64,000 nt of DNA, from NCBI GenBank assembly GCA_003117195.1, contig BDSI01000014.1:558001-622000 (forward strand). Reading direction: 5' to 3'. Under the pieces are notes generated by a model. That model had not been told where the DNA came from, searched no databases, and was given only the letters and a program-made list of their open reading frames with translations. A program made the position numbers and the translations under genes. Source of the stretch: Eudorina sp. 2006-703-Eu-15. Lineage: Eukaryota; Chlorophyta; Chlorophyceae; Chlamydomonadales; Volvocaceae. Shown piece by piece: positions 44,560-58,017 of the stretch; position 1 is the first letter of the stretch; every line of letters starts with the position of its first letter.

Positions 44560-47500
44560 CAGGACCGTCAACGCGCACCTTGCCAGTCCCCTTAGCTGCG
44601 TGGGTTCGACGCACAACCGACCCAACGCAGGCCGCCAGTAGTGCAAGGCACGGGGGTACTTACGTAGGCGCTTGCAGTCTTATCGACCTGCCCCATCCAG
44701 GTACCCTGCCCAATTCATTTATTCAACATCAATCGCACCGTGAGTACCAGCCACGCACCAGACCCATGCACCACGCACACCACACACACACACATACACA
44801 CACCTACTATCCCTACATAGTGTCGTGGGTCTGAGTGATATGATTCGGGCAGGTTTCTCGCTTAACACCAGCACGCAAGGAAGGGAGCCAGGGGGGAGCT
44901 ATACCAGATAGATGAGCAGGACACGCACCCGACGATGATCATGATGAGCAAGGGCAGCACTAACTACTGAATATATCATGACCAGACATGCTGGTCAACC
45001 GTATGTGGCAGTGCATGTTGTACGACTGCTGCTGCCACGTTTGCGTACATCCTTGCATGAGTGGAATGAACTGCCGTACTCACGTGTTCACTGTGTCTCC
45101 TGTGAAGGTGAGCATCCCGAAGTCCAATATGTCCAATCAGTCAACCGTACATAGTACGGCAGCCGTAAGTAGCGCGGAAAGGGCAACAAGCACCCAGCAG
45201 GGTTACGTTGGCGGGTATATCTCAGCAATGGATTACAATTTGGGTTTTGTTTCCTACCTAGCTTGGGCCTCGTTTCTGAATGTTTGTCGACGCCAGCCTC
45301 CGACGGCAAATAAACAGCAATGCTGAGGCTGCATTATTTGCCGGTTATCCACACACACACACACACACAAAGGCCGGCAGTATAGCTACACATATGACCC
45401 ACCGAAGAGGCAGAACCGCGGCATGCGCTGCCCCACGACGCCGCTGACGACGGGGCCGCTGTGGATGCCGATGCGCATCTTGACCGGCTCGCCCGTGGTG
45501 GGCAGCGTCACGTGGGCGGCCGCGGCGAGCATCGCCTGCGCGCGCGGAGGCAGGGCCGGTGGGGCAGCAGACACGCCGCACAGGTGGTCTATTGCGAAAC
45601 AGTCCGTGCGTGGATGGAACTATTATAGCTCTCATCGGTGTTTGGGGGAAAAGGTGAGTAGCCGTGGAATTTGCTTGCATACAGGTGTTCACGCGACCCA
45701 AATATATAAAGAGAAGCAGTCGTGGAAGGGTAGCAAGTCACTGGAAGATATAGGAAAAACCAGCAGGGGGCAGGCATAGGTCAACCCTGTGTATACCGAT
45801 ATGCTGAGGTCGGAATACGGGCACAGCATGCCCTGACTTGGCCCGCTTGACCACGCGCATCGGGAAATCAATCATCAAAGCACACACGCAAGAGCAAGTA
45901 AGGAGCAAGAGGCGATTTAAACTACAGGGTCTTCAAGGACCAGGGTGAATCCTCCTGACGGGCGCATCTATCGCAGCAACGTAACAGCCTTAGCACTACA
46001 TTCTGAGGACGATCGACGCGCGCGCACTGCCACGCACGCATGGCCGTTGCGACAGGTGCATGCTGCTGCCCGGGCGGGATGTTTGATCAATGCCGCCCGT
46101 CAGCGTGCACGCACGTGAAAGATGATGACGAGGCGAGCGAAGGAAGGGCCTGCTGCCCCCTGTCAAAACGCACCGCACCGCACCGCAAACGTACCGTACC
46201 GCACCGAGGCACCTCACCTTGGCGAACATGAGCACCTTCTCCGCGTGCAGGGGATCGGAGAGACTCTTGCGGGAACGTACGGCAGGCATGCCGTACTCGT
46301 CCTGGTGGATGAGGCCGCCCGCCACGAAGTAGCAGTCGCCGATGGTCTCCACCTGCGTCGCGGATGGGATTTACGTAAAATTTATACCCGCCCTGAATCC
46401 GATCGATGCGGACCTTACTTCCTGACTTCCTCCAACAAAACCCATCTACCTGTCAACCAAACCAAGGGGATGCTTTCTATGCTTTCCGGGACTCGAGCCC
46501 ACCGGTCAAGGTTTCAACCAACGCAACGGCCCGCCATTTCATTGTTGGAATGACGAGTGCATACATATACACGCACTGCACCCACCCACTCCCCATTTCA
46601 CGTGTTTTCGTGCGTGTGCATGGGTCGCGGCACGGGCGCAGGGCTGCTTGTACGGCACTGCGGGGGGCGGGGCTGGTGGTGGTGATGATGATGATCTGTA
46701 TGCCCGGTGCTCGATCGCTCCCACCTTGTACACCCCGAACTCATCGAGGCGGCTGTCGAACCGCGTGAAGAGGTCGTTGAGGAAGGCCATCACCACTTGC
46801 GGCTCCAGCACCTTGCACATGGGCGTGAAGCCTGGACGGCGGGGGCGAGCCGGGTGGAGGGGCGGGCGGCGGTCAACAAGCAAACGAGGGAGATTCATTC
46901 AGCCGGGGCGCACGTCACCAGACATTGGCAGACATGGCAGGCAGGAGGCTCTATCAGATCGAGCCTCCTGCCACCCCTGAAGTCTACCTCCAGCGTCCGT
47001 ATATATGACCGCTGAGGGGATTCCGGCGAGGTCGTTAGCACCATGTGCAGTCCTACCTGGTGCCAGCAGCCGATCGATATGACGACGGGGCAGCAGGCAG
47101 CGAAAGCAGATAGATCGATGGAGCGATCGAGCGCGAGGCGGCTGGCTGGTGGGATGTATGTATGGAGGGAGGGAGGGCTGCTGGGCCACTCCTTGTGTTC
47201 TTTGCGCGGGCCGGTCTATCTAGCTAGTCTATCCATCTCCGAATCTGGCTCATCATTTCGCTCTTCGGTGGTGTCATCCGCTCTTGCCACGCACTGGCAC
47301 CATCCAGGTGGGAGTATCCGTGCGTAGTCGCGGTGGGCACGTGCACGCACAACCTCCTGACTCGCAAGTACCGTATGTGCGCGTACCGACCCAGCATACC
47401 GCGCACATCATCGATGCAGGCGAATGAACGGTAGGGTGTGCGTTGCCGCGTCAGCATGCGAAGCAAGCTAGCTAGCTAGCTGCTGGCGGCTCTCAAGCTA

Positions 47501-50500
47501 CCGTATTTATTTGTCCTTCGTGCTTGCTTCGTTTCTTGATGTTTGGTCGCTGGGTTAATGGGATCGATTACGAACAGCGAGCGACTCCTGCCGAGGGCGT
47601 CTGAGGCTGGTACCTAACTACACATGTTGCCATGCTGCTGCGTATGCGCGCGCGCGCGCGCCTTCGTTGCGTGCTTCCCCGCTGATGACCCTTGCAATTC
47701 CACGTGCACGCACGCAGATTGATATCCTGCTGGATTCTATGCCGTACGTCCGCACCTTGGATATCCGCAAAGAGGAGGGTCACCTGCGGGCAAGCATGCA
47801 TGCATCAAACGGTTCGGTTCGGTTCGGTTCGGTTTGCATCAAACGGTTCGGTTCGGTTCGGTTTGCATCAAACGGTTCGGTTCGTGAGCATTGGTGGGAG
47901 GCATGCATCAGGGCAGGGTACAGGACCTGGTGGGGTAGCTCCCAGCGCGGATTCGCATGCCTGGCTGCGCGGCAAGCAGACAAGGGCTCTAGGGCTCCGC
48001 CATGGCATGATACCGGCAGGGCACGCACCACTTCGGACAGCTACATCCCGTCACTTGCCATCCATCCATGCGCCAACGACGGATGGAGACCTAATAACCA
48101 ATCAAACCAATGAACACCAACCCGAACACCTCACACCAACCCGCGCCACGCACCCAACCAGCCACGCAGCTTAACCGAACCCCGCCCATGATCTTGAACC
48201 CTCAACCAGCTCACCTCATCATGCCACGTGGCCAGCTTGGTGATATCCCGCGTGTGCGGCGGAGGCTTGGGCTGACGAGCCTGCACCTGCTGGGGCCAGA
48301 CCCCTCCGGCTGACGCAGGCGCCCCGTCCTCCTCCGTCATGTAGGTCAGCACGTGGCGGGGGAAGATCTGGCAGGGACCAGACCGGCGGGGTGGACAGTC
48401 GGGAGGCGACGATCGAGACCGGGGCGGCGCCATTTGAGCACACCGCACAGGGCAGGGGGCAGGCAGGCAGGCAGGCAGGTAGGCGGCTGCAGATGTGGGA
48501 GGCAGGCGGTGCGCTGTCCCTCTACTGCGGGTCGCACCCGGTTCAGACGGAAACGCTTCTTTGGAGTTCTTTGATTGGGGTTGTGAGCCACAAGCGAGCG
48601 AGGGGTAGGTCACGGCACGATCACCTGCCGGCACTGCCTTCCTGGCCGCACCCGCCACCACCAACGATTCCACAGCCCGCCCAGGGCGAGCCCCTCCAAA
48701 ACCGCAGCGCATCTGCGCCCTCCTGCGCGATACATACACGGTAGCTGCTGGATTGCCGGCGTTCGTTCAAACTCACTTGCTCCAGCAATCTGTGCTCAGC
48801 CTCCGCCACAAACGCGATGTGCCGCTCAGCCTCCACCTTCGCCGTCACATCCGTCTGCAAGTCAGTAGGGACAAGGGGATGGAGGGCACGGGGAGGACGA
48901 ATTCAAGGACGCGGGTAACAAACAACGACGAGATAACCAACACAACCGCCCAGCAGTCACCAACCCCCAGAAAGAATTGCATTTCCGTCAAGTGCGGCGA
49001 TGCCGCCGTACCTTATTTGCGCTACACCCCACATTCCGTACCATGCCGTACAATGCCGTACCATATGCCCAAAAAAACTAGGGTCCTGCGCCACCCGCCG
49101 TACCTGTGCCAGGAGGATGGCTTCCTGCCCCGTCACAGGGTCCACCACCGGGCTGGCCACCACCTCGTGCCAGCGGGTGCCCAGAGCCTGAGGGCTGCGC
49201 AGCAGGTTGTCGCGGTTGCTGTTGTGCCCCACTTCCGGACCGCTGCCGCCATCACCGCCACCGTCAGCCGCAGCGCAGCAGTTTTCGTCCACGCCGCCGC
49301 CGCGGCTGCAGGCACGGCCGCCAGCACACCCGCATCCGCCTGCGCAGGCGCTGGGGCCCTCTCCCGCGGCGCCGCCACAGGCTCCGCCACCGCCACCGGC
49401 GTCGTCGCCGCGGCCAATGTGCGAGTGCGTCTGAGTTCCCAGCTCCGCGTCCAGCATTTCCTGGAGGGAATGCTGCTGGTGCGGCTGCTTGTGGTGCTGG
49501 CGCTGGTGCTGCCGGAATGCGCTTCCCGTGAAATGACGGGCGGATGACTCCAGGGAGGAAGCGCTGGCGGGCAAGGCGGCACTGCTTGCCCGCCGGTCGG
49601 GCAGCAGCCGGCTGACGATGGCCTCGCGTCGGCTCCTGCATCTGCCGCTCCTGCTGCCAGTAGTGGCCTCCTCCACTCCAGGCCCCCTCTGGACGCCGTG
49701 CCGGGCGGCATGTGCCTGCTGCTGCAGCCCACCAGATTCGGTTCCGGAGCCCGCGCAGATCCGCGCGCCGGCGGGGACGGCGCAGCAGCCCGCGTGCGGC
49801 GCACTGCTGCTGGCCCCGGCCCCGGCCCCTCCCTCGTCCATCCACCGGACCGCAAAGGGAAACAGCCGAGCCAACGCGGGGGGCACCCGCTGCGGCGGGG
49901 CCGGCCGCGTGCTGGGTGGTGTGATGCTGCGACCTGCTGGATCGGCCCTCCCGGCGGCTGACCCGCACAGATCGACAACCCGGTCAGCGGCGGCCTCCTG
50001 CCCGGCAGCAGCTACCCGCTGGCAAGGTCCGGCAAACGCGGTGGCGGCAGCGCAGGCCAAACGCTCAGGGCTGCCGGTGGCCGCGGTGGTGGTGCCGATG
50101 CCGACGTTAGCGGTTGGCAGGTGTCCGTTTAGGGCGCCGACGACGCCGGTGCTGTGGGGCCCACTGATCGGCAGCCCGGTGGCTGACCCGCTGCGGTTGT
50201 CGGTGCTGGTGATGACGGCGCTGGTCGCGCGGGCGGCAACGACGCCGGCTGCGGTGCCGCCAGCCTCCCCAACATTAGGCCTCGCGCTCGCCGAGGCGCC
50301 TCTGGGCACCCGTGGGGCCGGGATGGTGGCAGTGATGGCGGAGAGGGCACCGCGCGGGGGGTGCAGGGCCCGCGGCGGCGGCCGTACAGCGGGGGGAGAG
50401 GGCCCCTGCCGCGGTTCCCGAGGCGCGGGGGACGAGATGCTGAGCTGCCCGCCGGTGGCGGCGCGCTGCAGCGCCACTTGTACGGCACTCGGTGTGTGGC

Positions 50501-53500
50501 GGAGGCTGCTGGCAAACGCCAAAACCCTCGAGAGGGCCCCGGCGGGAGGGCTGGCCGCGCTTGCTGCTGCCACCGCTGGTGTGGCACTCCGCACCGCAAG
50601 GGCGCGCAGATCCGCGTAACTCCGGCTCATCGCGCGCCGTGCAGGTGGATTCCAGCCGGCGGCAGTGCCGGTGCCGGACATCAAAGAGGGCGACCGATGT
50701 GTCGCCGAGGTGAAGGAAGCCCCGGTTCTGGCGATCAAGCCCACGCCGCCGCCGCCGCCGGCCCCGCCGTCCAGCCGCGCCGACTGCCGACCGTCAACCT
50801 CCAGGGCCTCACCCGCTGTCGTACTACTGAGCGTCCCGGAAAGTACGGCAGCGGTGGAGGTGCCGAGAAACTGCTTGACGCTGGTGTCGATCCCGAAAAG
50901 CTTCCGGGGTTCCGACCGATGGGAGGGCCGGCTTTGGGAGGCCGTTGCGCTGCTGGGTACCCAGGGCGCCAAAAGGTGCGCGGCCGGCAAGGACGGCAGC
51001 AGAAGCGGGCTTTGGACCCTGGAGAGCGGCTCGTACTCGCCCGTCGTCGTGGTCGGTACGGCGGCGACAAGATGGGGAGCCACGACAGTTACGGTGCTGG
51101 AGACGCCGACGCCGTCACCTTGCTTCTCGGAAACGCAGCCCGCGGGCTGCTGCAAGCGCAGCGGCGGGAGCGGCAGGTGCAGGACCTGTGCGTTGTCCGC
51201 AGTTGGATCGTGTTGCCGCTGGTGCTGTTGTTCAGGCGGCGGCGGCGACGACGACGGCATTGGCGGGGCCGGCGGCCGCCGCGGCATGCTGCGCGCCGCC
51301 GAGGCAGACGATGACGACGGCCCATCCGCTGCCACGCTGCTGGTCATGGCGCCGGCGGCGGTCGAGAGGCGACCGGACAGGAAACGGGTAATGTTGTTGT
51401 CGCGAGAGATTTGGACGGCGTTGGCGGCCAGGAAGTCTGCCGGCGTGTTCTCATTGGTGCCGACCAACAAACCCCAGGTGGAGGTCGCCTGGTGAGACGG
51501 ACACAAGATCAGACACAAGGACATACACAATCGGCATTAAACAACCATCAACAACCATTAAACAACCATTAACAACCATGTGACATCATGAACAAGCCGG
51601 CCGCTGAACACGCTCGGCATGGAGAGGTCGAGCTGTACAAGGCCCACAACGCAGAAGGCACTCGCTCCGTTCGTTCGGGTTACATCAGCAGCATCCCGGC
51701 GCACCCAGCGCAGCGTCGAAAACCGCAGCTTGATGCAGGAGGCATCAAAAAGAAATAGCACCAAGGAACCTCCAGACCCCGAGCCTTCAAAAGAATGGAC
51801 TTCGTTCTGCTCACCTTCCCTCCCGCCGCCCTCACACCTCCCCTATATTCTCTATCCACTGTCCCTGCACCTTCCCAATATTCTCGGTCCAAAGCAAGCA
51901 GTGCCTAAGTAGTACCAATAATGATGCCCGCCCGCAACCACACATGACTCCCGAAACCCATTATGATGCCCTCACCCAACTAATACTCCTCACCAATTAT
52001 TCATGACTCCCTCTTCACCCACCCACACCCACCAGGGGATCCTCGTCGCACGTGCTTTGATGAAACGGGCGAGATCCATAGGCCGCCACGGCTGACGCCA
52101 TCGTCTCCGTCGAGTCAGCACAAGGGAACATTCCCGAGCTCAGTCGCGAGTTACCCAATCGAGGCGCGGCGGCCGATGAGGATGCAGCTCCAGCAGCAGC
52201 CGCGCCGGCCACGGCAGTATCATCAGCAACAGTAACCGTATCCGTAGCGGTGGCAGGAGCGGTAACCGTAGTTGTAGACGTATCTGTAGCGGTAGCCGGA
52301 GCGGTAACCGTAATTGTAGACGTAGCAGTTGCACACGGGTGCCTCTCTGTGACTGCGTCGTCGACAGTGTCAGTCAGCGAGGCAGGCGCCGCAACGGCGG
52401 CGGTGATGGTCGACCCGATATCCGAATAGGCACTGCAGGACTGCTCAGCAGTGGCGGCGGCGGCGACGACCATGCTCTGCGCAGATCCTCCAGCGGCAGG
52501 AGTGAAGCTGACGTCAGCAACCCCGGTGGAAATTCCCAGGGCAAACAGCTGCATGCGGAGGTCCGGGGCGCTGGATGGCGCCACCACCAGGGTCGTCGTC
52601 CGGGTATCCGGCTGCTGGCTCTGGACGGTCTGGCGCCCGCCAGGGGTCGCCTGCTGGGGCATCTGTGGCGGCCGCTGCGGCGGCGGCGACGGCTGTGAAG
52701 GCCGCGGCCGCGGCGGGGACGTCTTATTGACGTCCTCGGGCGTCGCCGAGGGCCCAGAGCCGGAGTGGATGCCGCTGAGGCTCCCCGGTTTGCAGGACAC
52801 GGGCACTTGCACGATCCCTGCACGCGCGTTAGAACACAGCCGGTCAGAAGGAAATTCGTGGAGCAAAGCACACGGCAGGCATACGTGCAGTGTGGTACGG
52901 TCGTACGGAGGAGGAGAAGCTTCTGGAGCCGAGCCACACGTGCAGATAGAAGTGGAGAGATAAGGTACCAAGGACATCAAGACGCCATGGCTTTGGGAGC
53001 TAGTATGGCCGGGTGTCGGAGGAATCTGTACGGCGGTGTGCGATCCAGCTGCTGGGATCGCCAGGCGTATGTGTGACAGGTTCAGCACGACGAGGCGCGG
53101 GGAGCCGATCGATATCCCTGACACCAAGTCGCCCTCCGCCATGACCGCTCTTCCAGCCGCTCTTACCCCTCCAGACACGACGCTCGCCACAGACCTCCAG
53201 CAACAGGCGCTCCAACTGAGTCCCGGGGACAACCGTAGCAGCAGGGGTGTACAATGGCAGGGGTGCACAACGAGAGGGGGATAGAGAGGAGGGAGATCGA
53301 GATCGAGATAGATAGATAGAAAGAGGCAGATGCACCAGCAGCAGCAGCTGGCGGATGTCTCAAACAGCCCATGCGTGCTGCGTCCCTCCGTGAATAGGCC
53401 GGGGCCATCGCCTGGGAGGTTTCGGAGCGATTGTCCCTCCGCCGCATTCCTGCATTGCCCCATGCTCCGCACCACCGCGGTGCCCGTCCCTCCGCGGCCC

Positions 53501-55481
53501 TTCCTTCCTTACCTTGCTTCACACCTCCACGGGAGACCGGTCGCTCACCTTTTTCGGCTCCAAACAGAACAGGTCGTGCAGCACGTTGCCCATCAACCCG
53601 GCCTTGCCATTTTCAAAATCGTGCAACCAGCAAGCGCCGTGAGCCGCTGTGGGATCTTCCCGCCGGCCAGCCGTGGTGAGGGCGCCCGTCAGCGAAATCG
53701 GCGCCCAGCTGGGTTTCCGGGAGATTGAGGGCGGCGGCGACGTCGTTCGGTGGCCGAAGTACCCGATGCTCTGCGGGCGCGCGCGGCAGCGGACATCAGC
53801 AATCAACTAATCATGCAACCAAGAGTGCTGTTGGGAAATGGCTGCAGAGGTGCGGCGCGCGTAAGGCCTGCGAGGTGTTCAAACCCGCGAGCGCCATACG
53901 GTGGCGACGCCGCGTGGCACGCACTGCGGGGGCGCTGCGTGGCTCTGTAGGTCCACTCCCGTTTACTGTACGGCAGCCCCACGTGCACTGTTGGTCGTAC
54001 GGCATTCGCCCTTGCCTCATCATCCCACTCACCAACGCGTTTTGGTACCAGACGGTCGATCCATCGGCGGTGATCGCGGTTGTGATCTGTGTCAGACCCG
54101 ACAACACCACTCCCTCGCGGGCCAGTCCAGCCAATTTCCCTTCGAACGGGCCGGTACCCGCTTCGGCCAGCGGGCCCGCGCCCCCGCCGCCAAATGACCT
54201 GGGCCCCATCTCGGCCGGCAGGCGCAGCGCCAGCACCGTCCCCGCAGCATATTGCAGCTCGGGCCAGTCCGCCTGAGAGCTGCTGTGCAGTACGAACGGC
54301 GCCGTACCAGGCACCCGTGAATTTTCCTGCTGCCGTGCCGGGCACTCTCCTGCCTGAATGAACTTGGACGCAGTGGAGGTGACCACCTTGCTGGTGCTGA
54401 TAGAACCGTCGCCGAGGATACCCGCAGCAGAGGTGTCGGCAGCGGTGGCGGCGGTGGTGGCGTGGTCAGGCACTCGTCCTTGTTTGACGGCGTCCTCGGG
54501 GCGGTGGTCGTCCGCCAGGATGCAGGGGGAGCTCTGCGTTGGAGCGGTTGTTGGGAAAAGCATCTGACCGATGCTGCAGACGAACGCGGCCTGCAAGGTC
54601 ACTTTGACGGCGAGTCGCACGTTGTCACGCGCCTGCTCAGTGCTGTTGCGGCTGCTGCCACCACCGAAGCGGCTGCGGGCTCCCCCATCGGCCGCCCCCT
54701 GGTGAGCGTCAGGGCCACTCGCCGCCCCCTGACTGGCTTCCGTCTCCAACCTTATAGGCTCAACGATGGCTCCAGCCCAGCGTCGCCCACGATCCTCCGG
54801 CGCGGCTGCGCCTGGTGTGCTGCTGCCGTTAGCACTGATGGCAGGGTAGATGGTGACGTCATTGTCAGTCGTTGGAAAGCCTCTGGCAGGCCCCGGCAGC
54901 CTCTGGCAGGCAGCCGTATTGGCGTCGCCTGACGGTCCGCAATTCATGGCGGCTGCCGCCGCCATCGCCATGGAATCGGCGTGCGGTTGCAGGGGCGGGT
55001 ATTTGGTTGCGTCGAGGTAGAGCGTGAGGTTGCCGGCGGGGTCCCCGACGGCGGCACGCTCTAGGTGCGTGCGGATGTCCTGCAGGAGTTGCGGCTCCGA
55101 AGCGGCGAGCAGCTTGGCGTAGTCCACTGCCAACGCGCCGAAGTTCGCGCCGTCGGATGCGGGCGCAGCCGCGCTCAACATGGCCGCGGCGGTGGCGTTG
55201 CAGTACACCATCTCCAGCTCGGCGCCCGCGCCGCCCATACCGTGTGTGAGGACAAAAACGCCATGAGGCGCCCGATCGTACTGAGAGCTTATGTTTCTGG
55301 TTGATAAAACTTTCTGAATGGGAGGTGGCGGCGGCGCCGCAGCTTTGGCCGATGCGTCGAGAAACCTTGCCGGGCCGAGCGGTGCAACGTCTGGGGTTGA
55401 CCTCAAACAGCGCGCCTTGCCGCGGCCTCGTTCTCTGTCCAAAATGTCCGTGGCCAAGAAGCATGATAAGATCTTCAGCAT
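43329..55481 (-). CDS. PAS-domain guanylate cyclase GC-B
   Basis: Tandem paralogue of GC-A, 2157 aa, lying directly upstream on the same strand. Fourteen exons in order: 55481-54033, 53770-53549, 53215-53167, 52817-52033, 51488-49104, 48854-48777, 48367-48215, 47783-47756, 46831-46725, 46352-46218, 45535-45403, 45099-45084, 44409-44304, 44156-43329; every intron phase equals that of GC-A. The first PAS-like region ([11 protein letters not shown]) and the second ([12 protein letters not shown] to [16 protein letters not shown], then [11 protein letters not shown]) are separated by larger inserts than in GC-A, including Thr/Ala/Val repeats in exon 4 and a ~760-residue Ala/Ser/Pro-rich insert in exon 5. 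The catalytic domain (about 1708-1900) has [29 protein letters not shown] and ASRMES, so GTP specificity and metal sites are intact. The ~255-residue tail is Ser/Gly/His-rich and unlike that of GC-A. Start MLKILSCF resembles the GC-A start. No membrane helix. Confidence 0.9.
44304..47783 (-). other. GC-B catalytic domain exons 8-13
   Basis: Exons of 28, 107, 135, 133, 16 and 106 nt, exactly the sizes in GC-A. The 133-nt exon at 45403-45535 differs from 29899-30031 at a single base that I can see (T at 45513, C at 30009; His for Arg). The microexon at 45084-45099 carries the GDTVNT core. Confidence 0.88.
44486..44557. repeat. (TA)n microsatellite in GC-B intron 12
   Basis: About 36 TA units, able to form a cruciform. 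Confidence 0.97.
47808..47886. repeat. GGTTC-based minisatellite in GC-B intron 7
   Basis: Three higher-order units of GCATCAAAC followed by GGTTC pentamers, between exon 8 and exon 7. Confidence 0.9.
52230..52330. repeat. 48-bp coding repeat in GC-B exon 4
   Basis: Two tandem units, each translating to a [11 protein letters not shown] block, inside the insert that follows the exon 3/4 PAS segment. The length is a multiple of three, so the frame is kept. Confidence 0.75.
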
Positions 55482-57157
55482 TTTGCGGCCTCCGATGGCC
55501 TCGGGCCGTAGCAGCAGAGCGCGTCGTTGTTGTTGGCGGGCGTACGTTCAATACACTGAAGCGCATAACAGCAAAATGAAAAGGTTGAAATTATGCTAGG
55601 CTCGGAGTGGTTTACCAAATTGGTCGGCAAGCACTGACTTATAACATGATAGAAAAAAGGTGGCAGCTGACATTGCCGCTCCATGAAATACAATGCAGCA
55701 GCAATAGTATCACTCGCATTATGTATATTCCTAAAGTTTTGTAACTGGACGTGAACCTGACTCTCGAGACCCGCCGCTTCCCCTAACGTCCGTATGTTGC
55801 CATTGGAAATACATATACCTTTATACATGTGGACTATGTAGTTATTCCAATAGCGCTGGCAGGTAAGGAGCACCTGGAGCTGCAAGGGAATCGCTGTTCA
55901 ACGGCAGGGCCGTAGCCTTCTTCAGGCTTTAGGGTTATTTAAGTCCTTAAGATGAATTATTGAACGTTTCTGCAATATTAATCACTAAAAACTGTGAAGC
56001 TTGGTGCACATTGAGGGTACCTTGAGGACATCCCTACTGCCGTATTTTCGCGTCGCGGGTTTCCTGCGTCCGTCAGCCTACCAAACTCAAGCACCTTACA
56101 AAAAACATCCACTCATGTCACGGTCCAGCCGCCTGTAAAATCAGTAGTCAGTTCCTGCTCGGACGAGAAACAAAGTACGAATGACCCTTACTTGCACGCG
56201 CGTAGCTCAGATTCTCTGCGTTACTTGAGTCCTGATGCATCAAGCGAAACATACACATATTTGATCCATCAGGTGCTTACGTTTCCCAGGATGCCCGCGA
56301 AAACCTCCCGTTTGGAATGATTCTGCCGATACCATTGAATTCAGAAACATGAGAAGCTAGAAGGGGTCGCGATGCAGTTGGTTTCACTTCAACGAACGTC
56401 AACACGAACGAGCACAGTGCTCTTTGTCATTACAAAAAGCCGGCGAATAGCCAGATAATATTGCGTTTTTGGGGTTCACTGGAAGTAGGTCTTCCGCTCC
56501 GTAGCATGTTACCTCATTTTACGACGCGGTAGTCATCGTCGAACCGCGCACTCTGAGTCGCTGACAGGGTTCTAACACACTGAAAGCTTGAGCCTCACTA
56601 ATGGTCCTTGAACGCGGTGAAATGTCTAAAGGACATGTAGGCATGCGTAAGATCACGGTAATCACGGTAATCCCTGGCGCAGACAATACTTTTGTTCCAA
56701 AAGAAAAGTCTGGGGAATCCGCCCATGCAGCTGTAACCTTAGGACAAAGATATCATGGCTCACAATATCGTTTTCTCTGTACGCCTTCTGTCGCCAACGG
56801 TCGACAAAGCCCAACAATGTTCCAGGCCAAGTCTGCATCCATCCATTACAAGAAGTGAATATTTTACCTCTGGTATTACACATATTTTGACAGGGCGGCC
56901 CGCTCCGGGCCAGGCCCGTGCCAGGCGTTGCCACACCGGAAAGACCGATGCCGTGCATGGTACATGTATACTGCCCAGTACTGCCAGATGTGTTGGCCGT
57001 GTTGGCTGCGTGTTGGCTTGCGCAAAACTGAGTCGGGTGCAAGAAGGTCAGCGTTGTTCTGGGTGTGCTTAAATGCGTGTACGGTAGTAGACACAGACCA
57101 CTCCAGATCGAAACAACACGACAAGGTGTCGTGCCGCCTGGTCGGTGGGGCCTGCTG

Positions 57158-57220
57158 GGGCTTGCCCTGGTATACACCGTTGATCCCTTTGGGGTCCGAT
57201 GTAACGTTCATTCATTCACC
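57158..57220 (+). mobile_element. Retroposon-like 3' tail, copy 3
   Basis: GGGGCTTGCCCTGGTATACA, CCGTTGATCCC, GGGGTCCGATGTAACG, then TTCATTCATTCA. Same orientation as the two other copies. Confidence 0.6.
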
Positions 57221-57238
57221 AAGCCGGTTGCTATTACT

Positions 57239-57271
57239 AGGGATGTTATAGCCGACCCCGCGGGTCATCGG
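57239..57271 (+). repeat. GGATGTTA dispersed repeat, copy 2
   Basis: GGGATGTTATAGCCGACCCC then GCGGGTCATCGG, immediately after the retroposon-like tail. Confidence 0.5.
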
Positions 57272-58017
57272 TGACAGCCAAAGCATGACATCGGTTGTTT
57301 TGCTGCACTGTGGCCGATACATCGGTCGTGTGTCCCGTATTGCACCAAACGCCCTGGACTACGGCACCCGGACCTTCGCAGGTCACTCAGGCATCCAGCT
57401 GCAGGGCGCTGCACACCGTCCCTCAGACCCTCACCGGGTCACCGTCACAGCGCCGTCCTACACGCACGCTTTGTGGTCCTCCTGAGCGGATCCGAGGACA
57501 GATACAGGGGTGCGGAGGCCCCGGCTGGGTGTGCGCTTGCTTGCTGCTGCACTTGGGGCCAGCGCGGCACAGCCGCCGCGCGTCGTTGCACGGCCTCCTG
57601 TTCCGCTGCCGCGCAGGTGCCTCGCCTGGGTCACTGGGTGTGCTCCCACCGACCGACAGAGCTCGCGCGGCCACTATCTAGCTGCACGAGTACGACTCGG
57701 ATGATGAGAATCACCCGCATCATGGCAAGGGGAGGTGTGCGCAAATCGCATCTCACCCGCACATATACACGTACACATACACACATATGTACATACACGC
57801 ACACAAACATTCAGATACACGGGTTCCGGGTTCCGTTTGACACCAAGCACAGATACAGCCAGACCCACACCGTGGCAGCGCCCAGACAACCCGTGCCGCC
57901 GGAAACTCCCTCCCCCTGCGCGGTCTGTCCAGTCCCTGCGGGCAGGGCTAGCCCCAGGCCCCCAGCTGGTTGCGCCCATCCGCGCCAGCCGCAGACCCTC
58001 CACCCTCCCTCCCGGCG

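Larger units (their letters stand above)
55482..58017. other. Intergenic region upstream of GC-B
   Basis: 55.6-56.9 kb is AT-rich and without ORFs of note, and is likely promoter and 5' untranslated sequence of GC-B. It also carries a retroposon-like tail (57158-57220), a GGATGTTA repeat (57239-57271) and a short CA-rich tract (57760-57810) in the 3' flank of the membrane protein gene. Confidence 0.55.

Noticed and set aside
49618..50619. 333-codon plus-strand ORF
   Set aside because: Antisense shadow of GC-B exon 5, no recognisable domain.
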